In this document: positions 9,191 to 17,324 of the stretch, piece by piece | Numbering within the stretch: the first letter of the stretch is position 1 | Layout of the letters: each line of letters begins with the position of its first letter | Assembly: GCA_021462845.1 (NCBI GenBank) | Contig: JAJTXU010000005.1 | Coordinates: forward strand, 1-50,330 | Reading direction: 5' to 3' | DNA: 50,330 nucleotides | Origin: Anaerolineales bacterium | GTDB lineage: Bacteria; Chloroflexota; Anaerolineae; Anaerolineales; Villigracilaceae | Program-made: the position numbers and the translations under genes | The notes under the pieces: model-generated | The model's database searches: none | The model's input: only the letters and a program-made list of their open reading frames with translations | What the model was told of the DNA's origin: nothing

Positions 9191-9238
9191 CAAAACTTCT
9201 CCAAACGCACAAGGGTCATTTTCCAAGAGAAAAAAATT

Positions 9239-9279
9239 CACCCTGGGTGAAACAGGGTGTCTCAGCGGCACAGATTATA
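9239..9279 (-). promoter_or_regulatory. Promoter and leader hairpin of the DtxR-like gene
   Basis: TATAAT on the minus strand (9274-9279) predicts a transcript with a leader of about 75 nt. The leader carries the hairpin CACCCTG/CAGGGTG (9239-9245 with 9253-9259). The hairpin could be an operator or a structural element; the sequence does not decide. Confidence 0.45.
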
Positions 9280-9392
9280 ACATCGGCATTCGGACAACTT
9301 AAATCGTATTTAGGAGATTCAAATCCAACTCTTCCCACTCCTCTGGCATTTCTGCGTGATGGACGGAAAGCCGCGATTTCTTCCAATTGAAG

Positions 9393-9425
9393 AACCTTGC
9401 GAAGGTTGAGAACCTTCGCAAGGTT
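9393..9425. repeat. CCTTGCGAAGG hairpin repeat, copy 1
   Basis: Perfect 15-bp stem AACCTTGCGAAGGTT / AACCTTCGCAAGGTT with loop GAG, immediately after the DUF1501 stop codon. On the minus strand it is not followed by a clear U-tract. The same core occurs at 14963, 19917 and 50197. Confidence 0.9.
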
Positions 9426-9430
9426 TTCGT

Positions 9431-10657
9431 TTATTCTCTAAATATCCCCATCTCACCTGTCGGCACATAACCAGGAAACACAGACGCAACATCCGCATTC
9501 CCCAAGCGGTGAGCAAGCATCTCGCTTAACACCTGACGATAATCGGTTGTGATGGCGAGGTCGGCGTGATCGTAGAGTTGATCGTTGTGCAAGCCGGGCC
9601 ACGCACCATAGACTTGCCCGCCGTTGACTCCGCCGCCGAGGGCGAACATCACGTTGCCATGACCGTGATCCGTGCCGTAGGATTCGTTTTGCACGAGCCG
9701 CCGCCCGAACTCACTGATGACGACGACGGATAATTTATCGGTGTAGCCTGAATCGAGATCGAGGTAAAAGTTGGACAGTCCGCTGGCGAGGTTGCCGAGT
9801 AAGTCCGCGATGTAACCGCCGTCCCCGTCGTTCTCGTATTCGTGCGTGTCCCAGCCGCCGTAGTCCACAGTTGCCACGCGCAGACCCGTGCCGAGTTTGA
9901 TCATCCGCGCGACGGTTTTGAGTTGCTGGCTAAGTTCATCGTCGTTATAAGTCGCGCCGTTCGAGGGTTGATAGTCGCCCTCCACGATCGGGCTGACGAT
10001 GCCAAGCGAATCGAGCGTGCGGATTCCCGCGCGGTGCAAGAGAGTCTCGCCGCTGTACATCTGCCGCAACGCGACTTGTTGCGAAGCCGCGAGTCCGTTA
10101 TCCCATTGTGAAAATTCGGAGGGATCATTGAGATTCACCGTCGGGACAAAATTCAACAGCGACGATGGCGCGCCCGACGTGGAGAGCGCGGGCAAAATGG
10201 ACGATACGCCTTGCGTTTGCAAATGGCGCGTGATCCAACCCGAGGTTGTGCTTTTCTGCCCCGGCGTGCCAAGTTCGATGTATTCCATCGCGTCGAAGTG
10301 ACTGCGCGTGTCGTAGTTGAGCCCCACCGCGTGGACGACCGCCATCTTGCCTTGTTGGTACAGTCCATGCAAGGGCGCGAGCGCGGGATGCAAACCGAAC
10401 TGGTCGTTCAATGGCAACAAGTTGCTGATCTTGATGTTCGGTCGCGCCAGTTCATAAAAGCCGCGATCGTCGCCAGCCATCGGCGGGACAACGTTGAGCG
10501 CGTCCCAGCCGCCGCGCAAAAAGACAACGACGAGCGTGTCCGCTGATGAGTTATCCTGACGGAACGCAACGTTCGTCAACCGCGCGCCAGCCAGTTCAGC
10601 GATGGCGGCGGAGCATCCCTGCAAGAAGTTTCGGCGTGTAAATTTTTGTGTCGGCAT
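9431..10657 (-). CDS. DUF1501 family exported protein
   Basis: A 408-residue protein with a twin-arginine signal (TRRNFLQG at 8-15), then the DUF1501 domain (about 40-400), related to the alkaline-phosphatase/sulfatase superfamily. FLRGGWDALN, ISEFGRR and TDHGHGNVMFALGGGV are visible. The function of this family is not established; it regularly occurs beside DUF1800, as here, where the DUF1800 gene lies upstream 82 bases away in the same direction. AGGAA before ATG 10657 supports the start. Confidence 0.9.
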   Translation of the reverse strand: MPTQKFTRRNFLQGCSAAIAELAGARLTNVAFRQDNSSADTLVVVFLRGGWDALNVVPPMAGDDRGFYELARPNIKISNLLPLNDQFGLHPALAPLHGLYQQGKMAVVHAVGLNYDTRSHFDAMEYIELGTPGQKSTTSGWITRHLQTQGVSSILPALSTSGAPSSLLNFVPTVNLNDPSEFSQWDNGLAASQQVALRQMYSGETLLHRAGIRTLDSLGIVSPIVEGDYQPSNGATYNDDELSQQLKTVARMIKLGTGLRVATVDYGGWDTHEYENDGDGGYIADLLGNLASGLSNFYLDLDSGYTDKLSVVVISEFGRRLVQNESYGTDHGHGNVMFALGGGVNGGQVYGAWPGLHNDQLYDHADLAITTDYRQVLSEMLAHRLGNADVASVFPGYVPTGEMGIFRE

Positions 10658-10668
10658 ATCATTTCCTC

Positions 10669-10727
10669 ATCCGCTAATCTCCGCGAATTTTCGCTAATCT
10701 CTTTTATTCGTGGAGATTAGCGCGGAT
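10669..10727. repeat. Imperfect palindrome between DUF1800 and DUF1501
   Basis: Arms ATCCGCTAATCTCCGCGAA (10669-10687) and TTCGTGGAGATTAGCGCGGAT (10707-10727) pair with small bulges. The central text is 'ttttcgctaatctctttta'. It belongs to the 'cgcgaa/tttcgctaat' class also seen at 35449-35522. Confidence 0.75.
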
Positions 10728-10739
10728 TAGTGGATTAAT

Positions 10740-12476
10740 TTATTTCCATTGAAAATCGGGGCTCATTAGAATCACTTCGACCATCGCGGGCAGAACGTAA
10801 TCAATGTGATCCTGCGGAAGTTCAGCCTGCGTTCCATAGTCTTGCGCCATGACTGTGATAACTGCCTGACGATCAGCATCAGTCATGGGGCGGTTGAGGA
10901 TGCGCGGAATCCAAAAGTCCGCGAGGGATTCGGCGGTGCGGAGTTCGGCTGGGGTCTGCGCGACGATGTCCGTGCGGATGACGCGCTTTTGCTCCTCATC
11001 GTCCATCCAGTTTTCAGTGATGCCCACCGCGAAATTCCAGCGATATAACATGGACATCGTGTTCGCCCATGCCTCTTTCACATCCGGATACCCATCGGGC
11101 GGACGCCGCTCGAACATGGCTTGTCCCATCATCCCGCACATCCACGCGATTCCGCCGGGCAGTTTGGTGAAGTCCGCGTTGACGGCGCGCATCATCGAGA
11201 TGGCGGCTTCGATGGGACGTTTGATCTTCGCGCCCCATGTCTGTTTAAATTCGGGCGAAAGTAGAATCGTCTCGACCACGCGCTTGAGTTGATCGGGCGC
11301 GGACAGGTTCGCCATAAAAGTGGACGCGGCGGCTTCCACGACTGAATCAGGCGGAGTGTCCGAAATGAAGCGGCGAGCGAGTTTGCGCGAGATGAATCGC
11401 GCGGTGCCGGGATGATACGCGAGCAAGTCCAACACATCGCGCCCGTCTTTCATATCTTCCTGATCGGCTGGGATGTATCGTCCGAGGATCAATTTATTGA
11501 AGCGATCGTGCCACGGCTTGTAATACAAAAAGCGACCCGTCTTCTCGACGCCGTCTTCGTATTCGTAAATGTCATCATCCACGCGCCAGCCCGTGAGAGC
11601 GCGAGCCGATTCGTACACGTCGTTGTCCACGTAGCCGATGGCGATGCCGTTCGCATCTTTTGCGATGGCGTTCGGGTCTTGCACCCCAAAATAATTCTCC
11701 GCGCCGAGCGTGTGCAGTTCGAACAACTCGCGCGCAAAGTTTTCGTTAGGTCCCGCATCGGATGAATTGTTTTGATTCAGGTAATACAACATCGAGGGAT
11801 GCATCGCCACCGCTTCGAGCATTTGCCTGAAATTGCCGAGCATGTGCGCGCGCAACACATCGCGATTGTATGACGCAAGCATTGGCACGCCGTCGTCCTG
11901 CCAGAAATAAACATTGAAATGGTTGTGCCAAAAATCGGCAAGCGTTTCAACGAGTTGTTTTTTGCTGTAGACTGCGCGCAAAAAAGTTGCGTCCACTAAT
12001 TCATACGCGGGTTTGCTGTACCAATCCCAATACGCGTCGTCGTTCGAGTTATATGGATTGCTGGCGATGTGATCGAAATACAATTCGTCTTGCGTCTTGT
12101 GCAGTGTTTCAAATCCTGCCGCGGCGTAACGTGTTTCGAATTCGCTGTCGTCAATCGAATCGGGGTTCAATTGTTGCGACACATAATTTCGCAAACGCTC
12201 GTCATCAGATGCGCCCAACGCGTTGAACGCGTCGAAGTCGCCGGGACGCGCTCCGTATGCCATACGACTCAATGCGATGATTCCCAGCGCGACAGGAGGC
12301 AGGGTCGGTTCAGGAGGCACGCCCGTCGGGTTGACCGGCGGCTCGACCACCCGCGTCGGATCCGGACCTGGAACCTGCTCGGGCGCGCAAGCCGTCACCA
12401 CCACCGACGCTCCCGCGAAAGCGCCCATCAACTTCAAAAAGTCGCGGCGGTTCATTTTTGTTTTTTGTTGAAGCAT
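10740..12476 (-). CDS. DUF1800 family exported lipoprotein
   Basis: A 578-residue protein. A twin-arginine motif (NRRDFLKLMG) and a hydrophobic stretch end in a lipobox VTA-Cys, followed by a Pro-rich linker and the DUF1800 domain (about 65-575). FWHNHFNVY, NENFARELFELHTLG and HDRFNKLILG are typical. Biochemical role unknown; pairs with DUF1501 downstream. I keep ATG 12476 because GAGGAG lies eight bases upstream; ATG 12455 (MNRRDFLK) is an alternative. Confidence 0.92.
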   Translation of the reverse strand: MLQQKTKMNRRDFLKLMGAFAGASVVVTACAPEQVPGPDPTRVVEPPVNPTGVPPEPTLPPVALGIIALSRMAYGARPGDFDAFNALGASDDERLRNYVSQQLNPDSIDDSEFETRYAAAGFETLHKTQDELYFDHIASNPYNSNDDAYWDWYSKPAYELVDATFLRAVYSKKQLVETLADFWHNHFNVYFWQDDGVPMLASYNRDVLRAHMLGNFRQMLEAVAMHPSMLYYLNQNNSSDAGPNENFARELFELHTLGAENYFGVQDPNAIAKDANGIAIGYVDNDVYESARALTGWRVDDDIYEYEDGVEKTGRFLYYKPWHDRFNKLILGRYIPADQEDMKDGRDVLDLLAYHPGTARFISRKLARRFISDTPPDSVVEAAASTFMANLSAPDQLKRVVETILLSPEFKQTWGAKIKRPIEAAISMMRAVNADFTKLPGGIAWMCGMMGQAMFERRPPDGYPDVKEAWANTMSMLYRWNFAVGITENWMDDEEQKRVIRTDIVAQTPAELRTAESLADFWIPRILNRPMTDADRQAVITVMAQDYGTQAELPQDHIDYVLPAMVEVILMSPDFQWK

Positions 12477-12557
12477 ATTTATGTCTCCTCGTCAAAACGA
12501 TGCGGAAGTTTATCAAATCATTTTCCACCCTTGAAATCACCCGTTGGTTCATCATGT

Positions 12558-12661
12558 TGTCATTCTCCCGAAGAACATCGGGACAACGTGAGCGAGCGTT
12601 CGTCGCGATCGAAGAGTCTCGCTTGGCGTGTTGGAGATTCTTCGCTTCGCTCAGAATGACA
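12558..12661. repeat. Composite palindrome overlapping the lipB stop codon
   Basis: Outer arms TGTCATTCT (12558-12566) and AGAATGACA (12653-12661). An inner hairpin CCCGA...TCGGG is at 12567-12582, and the right part reads GAGATTCTTCGCTTCGCTCA. The right arm provides the last codons and the stop of lipB. Confidence 0.75.
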
Positions 12662-13448
12662 TGCCAAAAGTTTGCCGAAACGCTTTCACAATTTCCTCTT
12701 TCACACGCTCCATCGAAGGCGGTTCTGGAAACAAATCTGCCAACGAGACAATCGGCTCATCCTGCAATCCGCAGGCGATGATGCCATCCCAATATTCCAT
12801 GTTCGGATTCACATTCAACGCAAAGCCGTGACGCGACACCCCACGCGCATCCACCTTGACGCCGATCGCGGCGATCTTGGCTGGCTTCTTCCGATCTTCC
12901 GGCGAACAGCGCGGACAGCGCGAATGCACGTCCGCTTGAATCCACACGCCGGTCAAGCCGGGACGTTGTCCTGCCGCGAGACCGAGATTCGCCAGCGCGA
13001 TGATGATGACTTTTTCGAGCTTGCGGACGTAGCCGACGTAATCGGCTTGAGGGATTCTTGTTCCAGACCTGTCAGGTCTCAGCGAGTCGAGAGTCGAGTC
13101 TGACTCAGACACGGACACGGTGTTTTGCAATTCGCGGTTCTCCGAAGACCTGACAGGTCTTAATGGCAATAACGGATACCCAACCAACTGACCCGGTCCG
13201 TGATAGGTCACGTCGCCGCCGCGATCTACCCAGTGGATGGCGATTCCCTTTTCTGTGAGTTGCGATTCGCCCCACAGTAAATTCTCTTGCTTGCCGCGCC
13301 GACCGAACGTGTACACATGCGGATGTTCCAACAACAAAAGCGTCGGTAGGCGTTTGCCTTCCGCGATCTCCGCCGCGTATTGGTCCTGCAACTTCCACGC
13401 GGATTCGTATTCGATCAAGCCGAGGTCTTCAATAATTAAGTTAGACAT
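12651..13448 (-). CDS. lipB: Octanoyl-(lipoyl) transferase LipB
   Basis: LipB transfers octanoate from acyl-carrier protein to lipoyl domains. Landmarks are LLEHPHVYTFGRRG, GGDVTYHGPGQLVGYPLLPL, IAAIGVKVDARGVSRHGFALNVN and the C-terminal IIACGL. Length is 265 residues, somewhat long. Between PLLPL and DYVGYVRKLE lies an extra segment of about 30 residues (starting RPVRSSEN) absent from usual LipB, encoded by DNA bounded by two 15-nt palindromes (13065-13160). The last residues and stop are inside another repeat. I start at ATG 13448 (MSNLIIEDLG); no clear ribosome site. No lipA is nearby. Confidence 0.93.
   Translation of the reverse strand: MSNLIIEDLGLIEYESAWKLQDQYAAEIAEGKRLPTLLLLEHPHVYTFGRRGKQENLLWGESQLTEKGIAIHWVDRGGDVTYHGPGQLVGYPLLPLRPVRSSENRELQNTVSVSESDSTLDSLRPDRSGTRIPQADYVGYVRKLEKVIIIALANLGLAAGQRPGLTGVWIQADVHSRCPRCSPEDRKKPAKIAAIGVKVDARGVSRHGFALNVNPNMEYWDGIIACGLQDEPIVSLADLFPEPPSMERVKEEIVKAFRQTFGMSF
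13065..13160. repeat. In-frame palindromic insertion within lipB
   Basis: Two 15-nt palindromes, AGACCTG-T-CAGGTCT (13065-13079) and AGACCTG-A-CAGGTCT (13146-13160), enclose 66 bases. The total of 96 nt is 32 codons, so the frame is preserved. The encoded residues fall at a loop position of LipB where family members have only a few residues. Confidence 0.75.
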
Positions 13449-13544
13449 GGAAAGAGGTAGAGGAGTTAGCAGGCACGATTGTATACAAGTAAACAAGTAG
13501 ACAGGTAAACAAACGGGCAGACTCGCGAAAAGCGGAATATACCT

Positions 13545-14951
13545 CTACGAAAATATCCTTCGATACAGATCAGATTCCAACAACCCGTTCGGGTCGCATC
13601 GCTTTTTGAGTTTCCTAAATTTCGCAACCGCTTCATCGCCTAAAAACCTGCGCGTGGACTCGGCGGTTGTCTCGCTATTCTTGGCAAAATAGAATCGCCC
13701 GCCCGCGTCGAGAACGATGCGGTCAAACTCTTGCAGCATCTCGCCCAACTTCAAGCGATTCGAATCAGTCACTTTAAAATCCAACGCCAGTGACAACCCG
13801 TCTACAGCGTGCGTAAGCAGAAATTTATCCGGGCGGTGACGCTTCGTCACGCCGAGATATGAAGGCAGTCCATTCTTTTGCGAGAGTTTCAGCATCTCCG
13901 TCCATGCGTCCTCGGCGGTTTCCTTCGGCAGGAACGATTGGTATTGGATCAATCCGCCGCGCCCGAAGGAACGCTCCCAGCCCGGGGCATAATCCAACAG
14001 AAAATGAAATTCATCGTGCGATTGTCGAAAGGTATGCGCGCGCAACGCCAGCAAATATCTGCCGATGTTGACGAAGCGCATCCCAATATTATTCATCATT
14101 GGCTTCATCAAAAAATGCAACATGGATTTCGGCACAATGCCGAAAAAGCGATCGGGCAAATGTTGGTTCGAAAGGTCCTCGGTCTTTTTCGGGTTCGGGT
14201 CTTCGCCCTCGTTCAATTGCCGCGCGGCATGGATCTGTCCGCGCCCCAAACTGTTTCCGCTTGCGAACGCGTCCAGCCAGCCGACAATGTAATCATGAGT
14301 CGGCGCGTGTTCGCGCAGGTCGCTTAAGTGTCGGCTGAGATTCGGCACGCGCCAGGCGTCCACAGCCACCAGTCCGGAAAAGATGCGTTTCATCTGCAAT
14401 GTGACGGAGGTAAAGACCCCCAGCATCCCCAACCCGCTGATCATCGCATAAAACAAATCCGCGTTTTTTCTCGGCGAGCAAGTTACCAGCGCGCCCGTGG
14501 GTAACATCGCTGTAAATTCGATCACATGCTCGCCGATGGCGCCCACTTGAAAATTATTCTTGCCATGGATGTTCACCGCGAGGCATCCGCCCAACGTTGT
14601 TTTCATCGTGCCAGAGACGACGGGAGGCCACCAACCATCAGGCTCGACTCTCTGCCACAACTGCTCGAGCGTGACGCCCGACTCGCACCTCACCACGCCT
14701 GTGGCTGGATCCCATTCTTCGATTCGATTCATTCCCCGCATATCCAGCGCAATGCCGCCACCGTTGAGCGACGCGTCATTGTAACTAATGCCTGTGCCGC
14801 GCGCGGTCACTTTCAACCCGAGTTTCTTCGCGAGTTGAAACGCCTCATAAATATCTTCGGTCTGTTTAATTGGAATTCGATATGATGGGGCTTGGAGTGA
14901 GTGACCAAAATTTTCGAGTTGGGTGAAGGTTACGTTGAGGTTGATGGGCAT
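13545..14951 (-). CDS. FAD-linked oxidase, DprE1-like
   Basis: A 468-residue protein with a PCMH-type FAD-binding half (about 20-200; RGTGISYNDASLNGGG, TLGGCLAVNIHGKNN) and a substrate half ending GGRFYFAKNSETTAES and RCDPNGLLESDLYRR. The layout and motifs follow DprE1, the decaprenylphosphoryl-ribose 2'-oxidase; the lysine matching catalytic Lys418 is Lys424 here, while the position of the inhibitor-target Cys387 seems to be Ala. A DprE2-like reductase lies directly upstream, so the pair may epimerise a lipid-linked sugar by oxidation and reduction. The substrate is inference. ATG 14951 is preferred; TTG 14960 is possible. A repeat hairpin covers the region just before the start. Confidence 0.82.
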   Translation of the reverse strand: MPINLNVTFTQLENFGHSLQAPSYRIPIKQTEDIYEAFQLAKKLGLKVTARGTGISYNDASLNGGGIALDMRGMNRIEEWDPATGVVRCESGVTLEQLWQRVEPDGWWPPVVSGTMKTTLGGCLAVNIHGKNNFQVGAIGEHVIEFTAMLPTGALVTCSPRKNADLFYAMISGLGMLGVFTSVTLQMKRIFSGLVAVDAWRVPNLSRHLSDLREHAPTHDYIVGWLDAFASGNSLGRGQIHAARQLNEGEDPNPKKTEDLSNQHLPDRFFGIVPKSMLHFLMKPMMNNIGMRFVNIGRYLLALRAHTFRQSHDEFHFLLDYAPGWERSFGRGGLIQYQSFLPKETAEDAWTEMLKLSQKNGLPSYLGVTKRHRPDKFLLTHAVDGLSLALDFKVTDSNRLKLGEMLQEFDRIVLDAGGRFYFAKNSETTAESTRRFLGDEAVAKFRKLKKRCDPNGLLESDLYRRIFS

Positions 14952-14962
14952 GATATTCAAAT

Positions 14963-14995
14963 ACCCTTGCGAAGGTTAGGAACCTTCGCAAGGGT
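14963..14995. repeat. CCTTGCGAAGG hairpin repeat, copy 2
   Basis: 15-bp stem ACCCTTGCGAAGGTT / AACCTTCGCAAGGGT with loop AGG, between the reductase stop (15002) and the oxidase start (14951). On the minus strand the AAGGGT arm is the only purine-rich sequence upstream of the oxidase start, so folding could affect translation of the second gene. Confidence 0.9.
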
Positions 14996-15001
14996 TAATC
15001 A

Positions 15002-15811
15002 TTAAAAACTTAATTTCCTGAAAATGAACGACGGCGTATGTTGGATCGCCAGCATGATCCAACGCCAGATCGGCGCGGTGTAGATAACCTGCTTGCGTTT
15101 CTTCATCGCTTTCAAAATATGATCCGCCGCCACCGACGGCTCGACGGCAAACGGAGTTGGTCCCGGCGCGGCTTTGAGCATTTCTGTCTTCATGAAGCCG
15201 GGTTTCACCGTCAGCACGTTCACCCCGCGACGGGTGAGCCTGTTTCGCAACGCTTCGAGATACGTCGTCAGCCCGGCTTTGGAGGTGTTGTAGCCGGGAT
15301 TTCCAACGCGCCCGCGATCACCCGCGACGGAGGAAATGCCGACGATCTGCCCCGCTTTTGCCGATTGGAACATTTCGGCGACCGGCGTGAGCCATGCCAT
15401 CGCGCCGATCAAATTGACTTCGATCATTTGGCGGTCATTCTCAAAATTATATTTATCAATTCCGCCCGGCGGTTGGTTGATACTGGCAACGTAGATGACC
15501 GCATCCAAGCCGCCGAGGTCTGCGACGATCTTGAGGAGTAGGTTTGGAACTTCATCGTAGTCCGTCACGTTATGCTCGTATGAACGAGCGCTCCCGCCCT
15601 GCGAATTGATCTCCTGACAAAGCGCGTCCAGTTTCTCTTTACTTCGGGCAAGCAGGGCAAGAGCATATCCCTCGCGAGCAAGTTTTCGGGCAAGTTCTGC
15701 TCCTAAGCCGGTGGACGCGCCGATGATAAGCCCGCGTCGGCGTGGGTTCAATGGGGTGGCTGGGCCAGACTTCCCCTGGGTCGACCCGATGGGTGTAAAT
15801 TGTTCAGACAC
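15002..15811 (-). CDS. SDR oxidoreductase, DprE2-like
   Basis: A 269-residue short-chain dehydrogenase. Rossmann motif GASTGLGAELA (about 35-45), catalytic Ser in GISSVAGDRG, YNTSK as the YxxxK pair, then VLTVKPGFMKTEM. The GISSVAGDRG...STYLEALRNRL region and the partner gene suggest DprE2, the reductase that completes 2'-epimerisation of a polyprenyl-phosphoryl sugar. I start at GTG 15811, seven bases after TTGGAG; ATG 15847 or 15889 are possible but the latter two overlap a likely promoter (TACAAT at about 15838-15843). Transcribed toward the oxidase with a 50-base gap: a two-gene operon. Confidence 0.82.
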   Translation of the reverse strand: MSEQFTPIGSTQGKSGPATPLNPRRRGLIIGASTGLGAELARKLAREGYALALLARSKEKLDALCQEINSQGGSARSYEHNVTDYDEVPNLLLKIVADLGGLDAVIYVASINQPPGGIDKYNFENDRQMIEVNLIGAMAWLTPVAEMFQSAKAGQIVGISSVAGDRGRVGNPGYNTSKAGLTTYLEALRNRLTRRGVNVLTVKPGFMKTEMLKAAPGPTPFAVEPSVAADHILKAMKKRKQVIYTAPIWRWIMLAIQHTPSFIFRKLSF

Positions 15812-15991
15812 GATATTCTCCAAGCAGTGTTGTATCCATTGTAGCATATCAGTTTGGACAAGGTTGTAATGGGCGTGTAATCCCATCATGGCGCATGCTG
15901 GTTATAATTTGTGCTGACTTGGTCGCACAGGACAAATGAGCCAATCTATTATATTGGGTTCGTGATTAAATGTTATTCTTTATGTGAGTTT

Positions 15992-17231
15992 ATGGACGAT
16001 ATCCGATCTAAAATTTTAGAAGACGCCTATCAAGTACTGGAAACTCAGGGCGAATCTCCCATTGCGCGGGAATACCTGCTCAAACTATTGGATGTGCTAT
16101 CCACCGCCCTGGAAAAATATTCTCAAGGCAACCCGGAAGAATCCAAAAATCTGGCATTGCAGTTGATCGATCATCGCGCCATGTTGATGATGCTCAAACA
16201 ACAGACCGATGAGCTGGACGCGCTTAAAAAGTTGAGCATCAATCTCACCTCCAGCCTTGAACTGCCCGACGTGCTCAATGCGGTTGTCACCGAGGCGATG
16301 CGTCTGGTATTCAATGCGCGCGATGTCAGCATTTTCCTTTATAACGACCAGAAGCTCTCGTTCGGCGCGGCGCTCGATTCGGAAGGCAAGCGCAACAAAC
16401 CGTTCACCACGCCGAGAAACAATGGGTTGACGTATACGGTTGCCCAAACAGGCGAGATGATCATCGTTGAAAACACGCGTACCCATCCCCTCTTTAAAGA
16501 CATTACAGATAATTGGGCAGGGTCCATTATTGGAATTCCTCTCAAGGTGGGAAAAAAGATTGTCGGTGTAATGAACCTCGCCCGTGTTACAGCGGGAAAA
16601 TTCTCGCACGCAGAATTACGCCTGTTGAGCCTGCTAGCCGACCAGGCGGCGGTCGCCATCTCGAACGCCAGCCTGCACTTGATGATCAGTCAACAGGCAT
16701 TCAGCGATACCGTCACCGGGCTACCCAACCGTCGCGCGCTCGATGAACGGCTCGAAGATGAAGCTTCCGCCGCGCGCAGGAACAATTACTCCTTCGCCGT
16801 CATCATGATGGACCTGGACGGGTTTAAGGAAGTTAACGATACTTACGGGCATGGCATCGGGGATGATGTATTGCGTTATGTCTTTAATTTCATGGCGCGG
16901 GGGCGTTCGCAACACCGATTTTCTGGCGCGGTACGGCGGCGACGAATTGACCCTGATCCTCACCCAGTCAGATCTATCCTCTGCCCGCATCGTAGCCGAA
17001 AAGATCGTTGAAAGTATGCAAAAGCTCAAATTCAAATTGCCCGACGGAAAAAACCTCAGCCTCGGGATTTCTGGCGGGATTGCGCTCTATCCTACACATG
17101 GACGCACCGGTTCGGACCTGTTACGCGCGGCGGATACGGCGCTCTATCAGGCAAAAAAATACGAACGCGGTTCATTTCAGATCGCGCGCGGGGTTACCGC
17201 CCCACTCTCGAAGGTCAAACTTCCCGAATAA
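15992..17231 (+). pseudogene. GAF-GGDEF diguanylate cyclase, frameshifted
   Basis: The frame starting at ATG 15992 encodes a helical N-terminus (1-70), a GAF sensor domain (about 75-230; VVTEAMRLVFNARDVSIFL) and the start of a GGDEF domain (TVTGLPNRRALDERL, IMMDLDGFKEVNDTYGH). At the G5 run 16899-16903 it leaves the family pattern and stops at 17011. In the next frame, the expected continuation NTDFLARYGGDELTLIL runs on to 17231 with the intact GGDE active-site motif and no other defect. Removing one G restores one protein of about 412 residues. It is either a recent single-base mutation, a phase-variable site or a sequence error. A -10-like TATAAT at 15903-15908 lies upstream. Confidence 0.88.
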
Positions 17232-17255
17232 GCGCATCCGCGTTACAACGAGGGT

Positions 17256-17305
17256 TATAATCGAAGAAAACCAAGTGACAGTCACCTTCAAGGTGACTGT
17301 CACTT
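17256..17305 (+). promoter_or_regulatory. -10 box and 5'-terminal hairpin of the YegS-like gene
   Basis: TATAAT (17256-17261) is followed by a perfect 16-bp stem, AAGTGACAGTCACCTT (17273-17288) and AAGGTGACTGTCACTT (17290-17305) with one C as centre. A transcript starting near 17268 would carry this hairpin at its very 5' end, just before GGAGG (17311-17315). It may be a dispersed repeat that also stabilises the message; not a terminator, as no U-tract follows. Confidence 0.6.
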
Positions 17306-17324
17306 CTCTACGGAGGAAACTTTC

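Noticed and set aside
13479-13513. Tandem repeat AAGTAAAC-AAGTAGAC-AGGTAAAC
   Set aside because: Three imperfect short units upstream of lipB; too short and degenerate to interpret.
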